Source of the DNA: Chloroflexota bacterium
GTDB taxonomy: Bacteria; Chloroflexota; Dormibacteria; Dormibacterales; Dormibacteraceae
Assembly: GCA_005881825.1 (NCBI GenBank)
Contig: VBEO01000138.1
Location: 1 to 64,000 of the forward strand
Length of the DNA: 64,000 nt
Direction: 5' to 3'
The position numbers and the translations under genes were made by a program. Positions 8,784 to 16,105 of the stretch are shown piece by piece; the first letter of the stretch is position 1; every line of letters starts with the position of its first letter. Under the pieces are notes generated by a model. It was given only the letters and a program-made list of their open reading frames with translations. It was not told where the DNA came from and searched no databases.

Positions 8784-8805
8784 CGGCCGGTGGGGTGGCC
8801 GGCCG
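8784..8805 (-). promoter_or_regulatory. Hairpin between leader ORF and HD-GYP gene
   Basis: On the minus strand CGGCCGG and CCGGCCG form a perfect 7-bp stem around an 8-base loop (8791-8798). It lies after the stop of the 23-codon ORF and about 30 bases before the HD-GYP ATG, where an attenuator or start-masking structure would sit. No U tract follows directly, only a pyrimidine-rich stretch. Confidence 0.4.
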
Positions 8806-8829
8806 CCACGTTGTGGAGGGGGAGATGGC

Positions 8830-8901
8830 CTAGCTGACAACACGTCCGCGGCGCTGGAGGGTCAGGATGCCGATGGGAATCGAGAGAACCGTTCGCGCCA
8901 C
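8830..8901 (-). CDS. Short ORF, 23 codons, possible leader peptide
   Basis: On the minus strand an AGGAGG Shine-Dalgarno (8914-8909) is followed after seven bases by GTG at 8901 and 23 codons ending in TAG at 8832-8830. The product would read MARTVLSIPIGILTLQR and then RGRVVS. It is a hydrophobic stretch with a basic tail. This is one of the best ribosome binding sites in the window, which is why I list so short an ORF. It lies between a TTGACA promoter and the HD-GYP gene, so a leader peptide controlling that gene, or a small membrane-active peptide, are both possible. No homolog is known to me. Confidence 0.5.
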   Translation of the reverse strand: MARTVLSIPIGILTLQRRGRVVS

Positions 8902-8936
8902 GTCCCAGCCTCCTAGTTTGTCGGGTATTAACCCGC

Positions 8937-8965
8937 AGTATTGACTAGGACAGTGTCGCTGTCAA
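8937..8965 (-). promoter_or_regulatory. Sigma-70-like promoter for leader ORF and HD-GYP gene
   Basis: On the minus strand a consensus TTGACA (8965-8960) and AATACT (8942-8937) are separated by exactly 17 bases. Nested dyads span it: GACAG/CTGTC with a 5-base centre and an outer TTGAC/GTCAA pair, which look like an operator over the promoter. Confidence 0.6.
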
Positions 8966-8985
8966 GTTTTCGTCTCTGAAGCGGT

Positions 8986-10134
8986 TTAGGTGGCGCGCCG
9001 GGGCTGCCGGCGCCCGCGGGCCCGGTCGTCCGGCTGCCGGAGCGGCACGACCGCGGCCCGGTTCGTGCCTCCTGCGCGCTCCGCGCGGGCGTCGTAGAGC
9101 CGCTGGTCGGCACGGCCGAGGAAGCTGACCAGGTCGTCCTCATCCCGCAGTTCGGCGATGCCGTAGCTGAAGCCGAGCTCGGATTCCAGAGCGCGGGCGC
9201 GGAGCCCGCGCAGCTTCTCCTCGGCGCCCTCCAGCCCGATCCCCGGCAGCAGGCAGACGAACTCGTCGCCGCCGTACCGGAAGACCAGGTCCTGCTTGCG
9301 CACGCCGGCCGACAGAAGCTCGGCCACCCCTCGCAGCAGGCGGTCGCCGGCGCCATGCCCCTTGGCGTCGTTAACGCGCTTGAGGCCGTCCACGTCGGCG
9401 AAGGCGGCGACCAGCGGCGTATGGGCGCGTCGTGCGCGCGCGATCTCGCGCTCCACGGACGCGATACCGGCCGCCCGGCGGAGCACACCCGTCAGGTCGT
9501 CGAAGGCCACCTGGTCGCGGAGCTTGAGCAAGCCGCCAGGGGAGAGCTGCGCCAGTTCCCGCGGCTTCAGATCGAGCTCGGCGGCGAGCGCCAATCGCAG
9601 CCGCGCGCTGCGCAGCCGGCGGGCTTCACCCCAGAGCCGCCCGAGCAGGAGCAGCCCGACTGCCAGCAGCAGGGGCAGGGCCGCCAGCGCCACCGCCAGC
9701 GCCACGCCCAGCGGGCCAGGCGGCAGCCTCAGGGACGGCACCAGGACTATGCCCTGAGGTGAGCCGGCGCCGGAGCGGCCGCCTCTCGGCGCCTGGGTCT
9801 GGTAGCTGCGAGGCGCGGTCTGCACGACCGGCGGCGCCGAGGGGGAGGGGTAGGGGACGGCGCTCGGGCTGGGGGGCACCGGCACGCCGCCCACCGGCGG
9901 CGTGGGCGTCGGATTCAGGAGCGGCAGTGGCGGCAGCGAAGGGCTCGGGGTGCTGGCTGGGAGCGCCGGCAGCGTGGGGAGCGGCGTGGGCAGGGCCGCC
10001 GGCAAGGGTGGCAGGGTCGGGGTCGGCAGAGCCACCGGCAGCGCCGGCGCGGCCGCAGAGGCGGGGACCGACAGCAGCCCGCCCGCGCAGGCCAAAGCAA
10101 AACCCAGCAGCATGGCCCGCGAGATCTTGGACAT
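8986..10134 (-). CDS. Membrane-anchored GGDEF diguanylate cyclase-like protein
   Basis: A 382-residue protein. Residues 1-28 are a signal-peptide-like segment (AMLLGFALACAGGLLSVPASA), 30-110 an extracytoplasmic Pro/Thr/Leu-rich low-complexity region, 142-165 a membrane helix, and about 210-360 a GGDEF domain. The active-site motif RYGGDEF near residue 287 is intact, as are FADVDGLKRVNDAKGHGAGDRLL and the C-terminal FSYGIAELRDEDD segment. It should synthesise cyclic-di-GMP in the cytoplasm. No separate sensory domain is evident apart from the proline-rich exterior, which may touch cell wall. The HD-GYP gene 230 bases downstream supplies the opposing activity, and the Tad pilus operon at 50-62 kb is a plausible but unproved target of this messenger. 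Confidence 0.88.
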   Translation of the reverse strand: MSKISRAMLLGFALACAGGLLSVPASAAAPALPVALPTPTLPPLPAALPTPLPTLPALPASTPSPSLPPLPLLNPTPTPPVGGVPVPPSPSAVPYPSPSAPPVVQTAPRSYQTQAPRGGRSGAGSPQGIVLVPSLRLPPGPLGVALAVALAALPLLLAVGLLLLGRLWGEARRLRSARLRLALAAELDLKPRELAQLSPGGLLKLRDQVAFDDLTGVLRRAAGIASVEREIARARRAHTPLVAAFADVDGLKRVNDAKGHGAGDRLLRGVAELLSAGVRKQDLVFRYGGDEFVCLLPGIGLEGAEEKLRGLRARALESELGFSYGIAELRDEDDLVSFLGRADQRLYDARAERAGGTNRAAVVPLRQPDDRARGRRQPRRAT

Positions 10135-10251
10135 CGGGAGACTGACCTGATCCGAGTCTCAGCAGACCACGACCGGGACGCGCCGTCAAACCTGCGACAA
10201 GTCGCCGACGATCCGTCCCCGGTTTGTTGGTTCTGCCTACGACATACCTGA

Positions 10252-10257
10252 TACGCT
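10252..10257 (+). promoter_or_regulatory. Candidate -10 box (TACGCT) before the HTH regulator
   Basis: TACGCT is nine bases before the ATG at 10267 with no Shine-Dalgarno sequence in the gap; part of the leaderless pattern described in the findings. The 132 bases between the GGDEF gene and this start hold nothing else I can name. Confidence 0.4.
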
Positions 10258-10266
10258 GCAGGCCGG

Positions 10267-10959
10267 ATGGAGACCCCGATGGAGCGGGCGGTGTCCGCTC
10301 TCCAGGACCTCACGCGGCGCGACATCCTCTACCGCTTCTATGCCAACCCGGCGGCGCGTACCGCGGCCGAGGTCGCCGAGTCCGCGGGTATCCATCGTTC
10401 GGTGGCCTTCGACCACCTGGAGCGGCTGGTCGCCCTGGGCTATCTGCAGACCGAACGCCGGCGCGGCTTCCCCGGCAAGCCGGCCAAGCTGTACCGGCTG
10501 GCGCAGGGCCCGATCACGGTCAGCCACCCGCCGCGCCAGTTCGGACTCCTGGCCCAGCACCTCGCCACCGCCGTCGAGGAGTTCGGCCCGGCCGGTAGGG
10601 CGGCCTCGCGGCGCGCCGGGAAGGCGCTGGCCCGCAGCCTCGACCCGGCGCCGGTGCCGGACATGAGACCGGCCGCCTGTCTGCGTCCTCTGGAGGCCCT
10701 GGGCGGGCGCTACGAGCTTGGGCGCGGCGGCGAGCTGAGCGCCGGCAACTGCCTCTTCCGCGAGGCCTGCGATGCGGCCCAGGTCGTTTGCGAGTTCCAC
10801 GCCGGTCTCCTGGAGGGCCTCCTGGAGCCGGCGGGTCTAACGCAGCCGAAAGGTGGTGCCGTGTCCTTCGCGCCCGGACGTCCGATGCGGACGCCCGCTT
10901 CTGCGGTGCTCGGTCACGCAGCTGCCGCTGCGCTCCTTCCGCTCCTCGGCGCCGGCTGA
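10267..10959 (+). CDS. Winged-helix transcriptional regulator with C-terminal cysteine cluster
   Basis: A 230-residue protein. Residues 10-80 form an ArsR/MarR-like winged helix: TAAEVAESAGIHRSVAFDHL as the recognition helix region and LQTERRRGFPGKPAKLYRL as the wing. The C-terminal half contains NCLFREACDAAQVVCEFH with three cysteines spaced like the iron-sulfur or metal site of SufR-like regulators, followed by GLLEGLLEP. I therefore infer a DNA-binding sensor of metal, iron-sulfur status or redox, but ligand and target are unknown. The last 35 residues (from TQPKGG) are Ala/Pro rich and look like read-through of an older stop. The stop codon is inside a perfect hairpin (10956-10975). Confidence 0.75.
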   Translation: METPMERAVSALQDLTRRDILYRFYANPAARTAAEVAESAGIHRSVAFDHLERLVALGYLQTERRRGFPGKPAKLYRLAQGPITVSHPPRQFGLLAQHLATAVEEFGPAGRAASRRAGKALARSLDPAPVPDMRPAACLRPLEALGGRYELGRGGELSAGNCLFREACDAAQVVCEFHAGLLEGLLEPAGLTQPKGGAVSFAPGRPMRTPASAVLGHAAAAALLPLLGAG

Positions 10960-10975
10960 CGCCTCGAAGCGTCAG
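10956..10975 (+). terminator. Hairpin over the regulator stop codon
   Basis: CTGACGC and GCGTCAG form a perfect 7-bp stem with a 6-base loop; the TGA stop at 10957-10959 is in the left arm. No T run follows, so it is only a possible terminator. Confidence 0.3.
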
Positions 10976-11015
10976 GATCGCGAAATCCAGCAGCCCACCT
11001 TTCGTCCGCGCCCCT

Positions 11016-11021
11016 TAAAGT
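11016..11021 (+). promoter_or_regulatory. Candidate -10 box (TAAAGT) before the cNMP-binding gene
   Basis: TAAAGT stands seven bases before the ATG at 11029 with no ribosome binding site between, again suggesting a leaderless message. Confidence 0.4.
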
Positions 11022-11028
11022 CCCGCGC

Positions 11029-11460
11029 ATGAAAGGTCGGTTTCGGCTTCGGCATCCCAATCCCAAGGTGGAGGAGCTCGGGCGGGTGGCCCTCTTCGAT
11101 CACGTGCCCCGCCGGGTCCTGGAGGTGGTGGCGGCCAACGTCGACGAGGTCCGCGTGCCGGCCGGCGAGACGTTGATCCGCGAAGGTCATCGCAACGACG
11201 CGTTCTGGATCGTGATGGAGGGCGAGGCCGAGATGAGCCTCGGCCACCGCAAGCGACACATCGGGCCCGGCGAGTTCTTCGGCGCCACCAGCATGCTCGA
11301 CGGCCGGCCGGCCATCGGCACCGTGGTCTCCCAGACGCCGATCCGCGCCTACGTCGCGAGCGCGGACCAGTTCAGAGCGCTGGAAAGCGACGAGACGGTG
11401 GCGCTGCGCCTCTTCCACTACGCGCTGGAACGTTTGCGCGAGGACCTCGAATCGACCTGA
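11029..11460 (+). CDS. Stand-alone cyclic-nucleotide-binding (cNMP) domain protein
   Basis: A 143-residue protein made almost entirely of one Crp-type beta-roll. The segments RVALFDHVPRRVLEVVA, GETLIREGHRNDAFWIVMEGEAEM, IGPGEFFGATSMLDGRPAIGTVV and the final helix FHYALERLREDL follow the family order. There is no DNA-binding helix-turn-helix, so it is not a CRP-like transcription factor; it may be a ligand sensor or regulatory partner. The phosphate-binding cassette is degenerate at the Arg position, so actual cyclic nucleotide binding is doubtful. The following gene begins inside its stop codon if the CTG at 11457 is used, which suggests cotranscription with threonine ammonia-lyase. Confidence 0.8.
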   Translation: MKGRFRLRHPNPKVEELGRVALFDHVPRRVLEVVAANVDEVRVPAGETLIREGHRNDAFWIVMEGEAEMSLGHRKRHIGPGEFFGATSMLDGRPAIGTVVSQTPIRAYVASADQFRALESDETVALRLFHYALERLREDLEST

Positions 11461-12713
11461 AGACCGGCGCGCTCGATTGGCGGCGCGCCATCGACGACGC
11501 CGCCGAGCGCCTGGCTCCGGTGCTGGCGCGCACGCCTCTGCAGCCCAGCAAGCGGCTCTCGGACCTCTATGGCGCTCGGGTCCTGCTGAAGCGCGAAGAC
11601 CTCCAGGAAGTGCGCTCCTTCAAGATCCGCGGGGCCTACAACAAGATCGCGCGGCTGACGCCGGAGGAGGCGGCGCGCGGCGTGGTCTGCGCCAGCGCCG
11701 GCAATCATGCCCAGGGCGTGGCCTTCGCCTGCGCCGCGCTGGGCATCCGGGCCACCGTCTTCATGCCCGCTGTCACCCCGCTTCAGAAGATCGAGCGCGT
11801 CCAGCATTTCGGCAAGGCGGGCGTCGCGGTGCATCTGGTCGGGGACACGTACGACGACGCGAGCCAGGCCGCCCGTGAGCACTGCCGCGTTCAGGGGGCG
11901 GTTTTCGTGCACCCCTTCGACGATCCGCTCACCATCGCGGGCCAGGGCACCATCGCGCGCGAGCTGGTGGAAGAGCTGGGCGCGGCCCCGGACGTGGTCG
12001 TGGCCGCGGTCGGAGGCGGCGGCCTGATCTCAGGGCTGGCCAGCTACCTCAAAGCCGGCGGCGGAGCCACCCGGCTGGTCGGCGCCGAACCGGCCGGGGC
12101 TCCCTCGCTGACGGCCGCTCTGCGCGCGGGCGAGGTCGTTTACCTGGAGAAGATCGACACCTTCGTCGACGGCGCGGCGGTGAAGCGGGTGGGTGAGCTC
12201 ACCTTCGAGGTCTGCCGCCGGCACGTCGACCAGGTGCTGCTGGTTCCCGAAGGACAGGTCTGCACCACCCTGATCGACCTCTACCAGAACGAGGGCATCA
12301 TCGCCGAGCCCGCAGGTGCGCTCTCGGTGGCCGCACTGGATGCGCTGGGCGAGGACCTGCGCGGACGAACCGTGGTCTGCGTCCTCAGCGGAGGCAACAA
12401 CGACATCCTCCGCTACCCGGAGATCATGGAGCGCAGCCTGGTCCACCAGGGCCGCAAGCACTACTTCATCGTCGAGTTCGCGCAGAAGCCCGGGCAGCTG
12501 CGCAAGTTCGTCGACCGCGCGCTGGGCCCGACCGACGACATCGTTCGCTTCGAGTACATGAAGAAAACGAACAAGGAGCGCGGCGCGGCCCTGGTGGGGG
12601 TCGAGCTGCGCGACAAGGCCGACCTGGCGCCACTGCTGGAGCGGATGCGCGAGGCCCAGCTCAACTGCCGGCAGCTGAGCAGCGAGGAGCTGCTCTACGA
12701 CTATCTGATCTGA
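11457..12713 (+). CDS. ilvA: Threonine ammonia-lyase (threonine dehydratase), regulatory-domain form
   Basis: A PLP enzyme that converts threonine to 2-oxobutanoate for isoleucine synthesis. The PLP lysine motif SFKIRGAYNK, the phosphate-binding GGGGLISGLA region and SAGNHAQGVA are present, and an ACT-like domain (HYFIVEFAQKPGQLRKFVDR) lies at the C-terminus, as in the short Bacillus-type enzyme. The first canonical start is GTG at 11520, but codons back to 11457 encode LDWRRAIDDAAERLAPVLART, which is the normal N-terminal helix of the family. The only in-frame candidate there is CTG at 11457, overlapping the upstream stop as CTGA; I therefore propose a CTG start (418 residues). If that is wrong, the protein starts at 11520 with 397 residues. 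Confidence 0.85.
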   Translation: MKTGALDWRRAIDDAAERLAPVLARTPLQPSKRLSDLYGARVLLKREDLQEVRSFKIRGAYNKIARLTPEEAARGVVCASAGNHAQGVAFACAALGIRATVFMPAVTPLQKIERVQHFGKAGVAVHLVGDTYDDASQAAREHCRVQGAVFVHPFDDPLTIAGQGTIARELVEELGAAPDVVVAAVGGGGLISGLASYLKAGGGATRLVGAEPAGAPSLTAALRAGEVVYLEKIDTFVDGAAVKRVGELTFEVCRRHVDQVLLVPEGQVCTTLIDLYQNEGIIAEPAGALSVAALDALGEDLRGRTVVCVLSGGNNDILRYPEIMERSLVHQGRKHYFIVEFAQKPGQLRKFVDRALGPTDDIVRFEYMKKTNKERGAALVGVELRDKADLAPLLERMREAQLNCRQLSSEELLYDYLI

Positions 12714-12733
12714 GGGCCAGGTCGCGCCCTGCG

Positions 12734-12762
12734 GCCCGGCCGCTCGAGTCCTCAGGCCGGGC
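12734..12762 (+). terminator. Possible terminator hairpin after ilvA
   Basis: GCCCGGCC and GGCCGGGC pair perfectly over 8 bp around a 13-base loop containing CTCGAG; CTCAGCTTTGTCT follows, a weak T-rich tail. Confidence 0.4.
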
Positions 12763-12802
12763 TCAGCTTTGTCTCAGGATTTCCTGAAGGTTGTTAAGAG
12801 CG

Positions 12803-13483
12803 GTGAGACCTCGGGCCGTCATCTGGGGGGCGGCCGCGGTTCTGGGGGTCGTGATCCTGGCCCTGATCCTGGTGCAGGCCGACGTCTTCGACTGGGTCGG
12901 CCAGCAGGTGCAGGGCCGGGGCTACCTCAGCTCCTACCTGCTGCTCTACATCGAGGAGACCGGCATCCCGCTGCCCGCTCCCGGCGACCTCTTCATGCTT
13001 TACACCGGTGCCCACACGCCGCATACGCTGCCCTGGCTGCTCGCCGCCTGGGCGGGGTTCGTGGTGGTGGTGGTGGCCGGCTCCAGCAACCTCTACTGGA
13101 TCTCGCGGCGGCTCGGCCGCGACGTCGCCCACACTCGCCTGGCGCGCATCGTCCATCTCACACCCGAACGCCTGGAGAAGGGCGAGGCCTGGTTCCGGCG
13201 CTATGGGCTGCTGGCGATCATCTTCGGCCGGCACGTGGTCGGCTTCCGGATACCGATCACGGTTGCCTGCGGCGTCCTGCACGTGCCCTACCCGGTCTTC
13301 GTTTTCGGGGTGGCGATCTCGACCGCAGTCTGGGCCGGCTTCTGGGTCTCGATCGGGGCGGTGTACGGCCTGCGCGCCGAGGACACCCTCAACGCGCATC
13401 GCTGGGTTTACTGGACCGTCGGGGGCGCCCTGGTCGTGGGCTTCGCCGCCTACATCGGCCGCCGCTGGTGGGTGACGCGATGA
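12803..13483 (+). CDS. DedA family (VTT domain) membrane protein
   Basis: About 226 residues from the GTG at 12803 (a TTG at 12791 would add four). A first membrane helix (AVIWGAAAVLGVVILALILV) is followed by the family region IEETGIPLPAPGDLFMLYTG, which is the re-entrant loop with the conserved E..G.P.P.E/D pattern, then further helices and RYGLLAIIFGRHVVGFRIPI, the second hallmark with its conserved arginines. DedA proteins act in membrane homeostasis; recent work on the family links them to lipid carrier recycling or scrambling. The stop overlaps the next gene as ATGA, so it is coupled to the GH13 gene, though the two functions show no obvious link. Confidence 0.88.
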   Translation: MRPRAVIWGAAAVLGVVILALILVQADVFDWVGQQVQGRGYLSSYLLLYIEETGIPLPAPGDLFMLYTGAHTPHTLPWLLAAWAGFVVVVVAGSSNLYWISRRLGRDVAHTRLARIVHLTPERLEKGEAWFRRYGLLAIIFGRHVVGFRIPITVACGVLHVPYPVFVFGVAISTAVWAGFWVSIGAVYGLRAEDTLNAHRWVYWTVGGALVVGFAAYIGRRWWVTR

Positions 13484-14946
13484 GCGAGCGGTGGTGGGAG
13501 TCCGCGGTGTTCTACCAGGTGTATCCGCGCTCCTTCCAGGACAGCAACGGCGACGGCATCGGCGACCTGGAGGGCGTGCGCCAGCGGCTCGACCATCTGC
13601 AGTGGCTGGGCGTGGATGCGATCTGGCTGACGCCGATCATGCCCTCGCCGGACGACGACTGCGGCTACGACGTCTCCGACTACCGGGACGTGCACCCGGA
13701 GCTGGGAACGCTGGACGACCTCGACCGTCTGCTGCATGATGCGGAGGCGCGTGGCATCCGGGTGCTGCTGGACGTGGTGCCCAACCACACCTCCGACCGC
13801 CATCCCTGGTTTCGAGATCCGGCGCGCGAGGACTGGTACGTCTGGACCGACCGGCCCAACAACTGGGTGAGCGTCTTCGGAGGTCCGGCCTGGGACTTCG
13901 ACCAGCAGCGCGGCCGCTACTACCTGCACCAGTACCTGCCCTCGCAGCCGGACCTGGACTGGTGGAACCCCGCCGTGCGGCGCGAGTTCCTCGAGATCCT
14001 GCGCTTCTGGTTCGACCGCGGCGTTGCCGGCTTCCGGATCGACACCGCCAACCGGATCATCAAGGACCGCGAGCTGCGCGACAACCCCCCGGTGACGCCC
14101 GACATGCACCCGGTCGCGGCGCGGCTGGGCCAGCGCCCGCTGTACACCACGGACCGGCCGGAGGTGCACGACATCTATCGCGAGTGGCGCCGGCTGTGCC
14201 AGACGTACACACCGGAGCGGGCGCTGGTGGGCGAAACCTGGTTTTTCGACCTGCAGCGCCTGGCCGCGTACTACGGCGATGACGACGAGCTGCAGCTGTG
14301 CTTCAACTTCCTGCTCACGCACTCGGCGTTTCAGGCCGACGTGATGCGCGGCGTGGTGGAGTCGACCGAACTGGCGCTGCCGGCGTTCGCCTGGCCCTGC
14401 TGGGCCTTGAGCAACCACGACGTCTCCCGGTTCGTCACGCGCTGGTGCGGCGGTGACGAGCGGCGCGCGCGGGTGGCCATGACCATGCTGCTCACGCTGC
14501 GGGGCGCGCCCTTCCTCTACCAGGGCGACGAGATCGCGCTGACCGACCAGCCCGTCCCGCCCGAGCGCAAGCGCGACCCGCTGGACCTGCGCATGCCGGG
14601 ACGCGGGCGCGGGCGCGATCCCGAGCGTACGCCGATGCCCTGGGCAGCCGGGCCCGGGGCGGGGTTCACCGAGCCGGGGGTCGAGCCCTGGCTGCCGATC
14701 GGATCCGACTGGCGCTCGGTGGCGGACCAGCGCGCGGATCCAGGCTCGTTCCTCAACTTCACGCGCGGCCTGCTCGCGCAGCGCCGCGCCAACCCCGACC
14801 TGCGCTCGGGCGCCTATCAGACTTTGGAATCGCCCCCCGGCGTCTGGCGCTACCAGCGCGGTGCGGGCACCGTCGTGACCCTGGACTTCGAGCGCTGGGA
14901 GGCGCGGATCGAAAGTTCGAGCGCCGGCGCCGGAACGGATTCCTAG
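13480..14946 (+). CDS. Glycoside hydrolase family 13 enzyme, alpha-glucosidase-like
   Basis: A 488-residue GH13 protein. The N-terminus WWESAVFYQVYPRSFQDSNG is that of oligo-1,6-glucosidase/alpha-glucosidase enzymes. The four conserved regions are visible: DVVPNHT (I), GFRIDTAN with the aspartate nucleophile (II), GETWFFD with the general acid glutamate (III) and LSNHDVSR (IV). QPDLDWWNPAVR is also typical of this subgroup. It should hydrolyse or transfer alpha-glucosyl residues from maltooligosaccharides, sucrose or trehalose-like sugars in the cytoplasm, since no signal peptide is seen. The segment between HPWF and DWYVW is shorter than in homologs I know. The last codons lie within a 19-bp perfect inverted repeat. 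The start ATG overlaps the dedA stop. Confidence 0.9.
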   Translation: MSERWWESAVFYQVYPRSFQDSNGDGIGDLEGVRQRLDHLQWLGVDAIWLTPIMPSPDDDCGYDVSDYRDVHPELGTLDDLDRLLHDAEARGIRVLLDVVPNHTSDRHPWFRDPAREDWYVWTDRPNNWVSVFGGPAWDFDQQRGRYYLHQYLPSQPDLDWWNPAVRREFLEILRFWFDRGVAGFRIDTANRIIKDRELRDNPPVTPDMHPVAARLGQRPLYTTDRPEVHDIYREWRRLCQTYTPERALVGETWFFDLQRLAAYYGDDDELQLCFNFLLTHSAFQADVMRGVVESTELALPAFAWPCWALSNHDVSRFVTRWCGGDERRARVAMTMLLTLRGAPFLYQGDEIALTDQPVPPERKRDPLDLRMPGRGRGRDPERTPMPWAAGPGAGFTEPGVEPWLPIGSDWRSVADQRADPGSFLNFTRGLLAQRRANPDLRSGAYQTLESPPGVWRYQRGAGTVVTLDFERWEARIESSSAGAGTDS

Positions 14947-14976
14947 TCCAAAAAGCATTCCGGCGCCGGCGCTCGA
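14917..14976 (+). repeat. 19-bp perfect inverted repeat at the 3' end of the GH13 gene
   Basis: Arms 14917-14935 and 14958-14976 (TCGAGCGCCGGCGCCGGAA and its reverse complement) enclose a 22-base loop with the stop codon. No T run follows on either strand. A second small dyad, GCTCGA/TCGAGC at 14971-14976 and 14985-14990, shares the right arm and could compete. It may be a terminator, an RNA-stabilising hairpin or a mobile palindromic element. Confidence 0.7.
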
Positions 14977-15009
14977 GTGCTCAGTCGAGCGCCCGCCAAA
15001 CACCCCGGA

Positions 15010-15026
15010 GCATCCTTGACGGATGC
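15010..15026 (+). promoter_or_regulatory. Hairpin covering the first ATG of the ABM-like gene
   Basis: GCATCC, TTGAC, GGATGC: a 6-bp stem whose right arm contains the ATG at 15023. A second in-frame ATG at 15029 lies just outside, after GGAG at 15007-15010. Confidence 0.3.
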
Positions 15027-15316
15027 ACATGACCATCCGTCGCTACACCGTTGCCCCGGCGCAGGCCGACGAGGTCATCAGGCGGGTCGACGACGACTGG
15101 CTGGAGCGCGTTCACAAGCTGCCCGGCTTCGTCAGCTACCACGTGGTGCGGCCGGCGCCCGACCGCCTGGTCTCGGTGACCGCCTACCTTGATGCGGATG
15201 CGGCCCACAGGGGCGCCGAGGCGAGCGCCGAGTGGGTGGGCGAGCGGCTGGGCGATCTCGACGTCAAGTTCGAGGACATGGCCGAGGGCGAGGTCGTCGT
15301 GCACGGCGGCGCCTGA
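15023..15316 (+). CDS. Small ABM-like (antibiotic biosynthesis monooxygenase fold) protein
   Basis: A 97-residue protein with the dimeric alpha/beta barrel pattern: TIRRYTVAPAQADEVIRRVD, LPGFVSYHVVRPAPDRLVSVTAYLD, DAAHRGAEASAEWVGERLGD. The strand GFVSYHVV followed by LVSVTAYLD is typical of ABM/Dabb domains. Catalytic residues cannot be assigned, and such proteins range from heme-degrading or quinol monooxygenases to simple stress proteins. The start is either ATG 15023 or ATG 15029. It is followed after 15 bases by tam, and may be cotranscribed with it. Confidence 0.65.
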   Translation: MHMTIRRYTVAPAQADEVIRRVDDDWLERVHKLPGFVSYHVVRPAPDRLVSVTAYLDADAAHRGAEASAEWVGERLGDLDVKFEDMAEGEVVVHGGA

Positions 15317-15331
15317 CGCCCGAGCCAGCCC

Positions 15332-16105
15332 TTGCCCTGGGATCCCGCCCAATACCTGCGCTTCGCCGGCCACCGGCTGCGCGCCGCCGTAGACCTGCTC
15401 AACCGCATCGACGCCGATGCGCCCGAGCACGTCTACGACCTGGGCTCAGGCGCCGGCAATGTGACCGCGCTGCTCAAGCAGCGCTGGCCCAAAGCCGAAG
15501 TCACCGGGGTCGAGAACTCGGGACCCATGTTGGAGCGGGCCGCCGCCAGCCATCCCGAGATCGACTGGCAGAGGGCAGACCTGGCGACCTGGACGCCGCC
15601 TCAGCCCGCGGACGTCATCTACTCCAACGCCGCCCTGCACTGGCTGGGCGACCACAGCCGTCTCTTCCCGCGGCTGCTCGCCCAGCTCCGGCCCGGCGGC
15701 ACGCTGGCCGTCCAGATGCCGCGGAATTTCGATGCACCCTCCCATACAAAGATCGCCGAAGCCGTCCGCTCCGGGCCCTGGCGCATCCGGCTGGAGCCGC
15801 TACTCAGGCCGCCGCCGGTCCGCGAGCCCGCCTACTACCTGGACCTGCTGCGCCCTGAAGCGGACGAAGACCTGGACATCTGGGAAACCGCGTACCTGCA
15901 CGTCCTGCAGGGGCCGGCGCCGGTCAAGGAATGGACCAAAGGCACGTCCTTGGTCCCGCTTCTGGAAGCGCTCGAGGAACCGGAGCGAACGCAGTTCGAG
16001 GAGCGCTATTCCGACCTCCTCGAGGAGGCATACCCACGGCGCCCCGACGGGTCCACGCTCTTCCCCTTCCGACGCCTCTTCATCGTCGCCCGGCGCAGGA
16101 TTTAG
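15332..16105 (+). CDS. tam: Trans-aconitate 2-methyltransferase
   Basis: A 257-residue class I SAM-dependent methyltransferase starting at TTG. SAM motif I is YDLGSGAGNVTALL; the next segments RWPKAEVTGVENSGPML, ADVIYSNAALHWLGDHSRLFP and GGTLAVQMPRNFDAPSH match, block by block, the E. coli Tam protein as I remember it, including the C-terminal end FRRLFIVARR and similar overall length (252 in E. coli). Tam methylates trans-aconitate, a spontaneous isomerisation product that inhibits aconitase. The gene ends in a 3-base convergent overlap with the ribbon-helix-helix gene. Confidence 0.88.
   Translation: MPWDPAQYLRFAGHRLRAAVDLLNRIDADAPEHVYDLGSGAGNVTALLKQRWPKAEVTGVENSGPMLERAAASHPEIDWQRADLATWTPPQPADVIYSNAALHWLGDHSRLFPRLLAQLRPGGTLAVQMPRNFDAPSHTKIAEAVRSGPWRIRLEPLLRPPPVREPAYYLDLLRPEADEDLDIWETAYLHVLQGPAPVKEWTKGTSLVPLLEALEEPERTQFEERYSDLLEEAYPRRPDGSTLFPFRRLFIVARRRI

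Noticed and set aside
8940-8966. LexA or similar named operator at the TTGAC/GTCAA dyad
   Set aside because: The sequence does not match any SOS box consensus I know; kept only as an unnamed dyad.
13450-15036. Long minus-strand frame opposite the GH13 gene
   Set aside because: His/Arg/Gln-rich shadow without domains; GH13 motifs are all on the plus strand.
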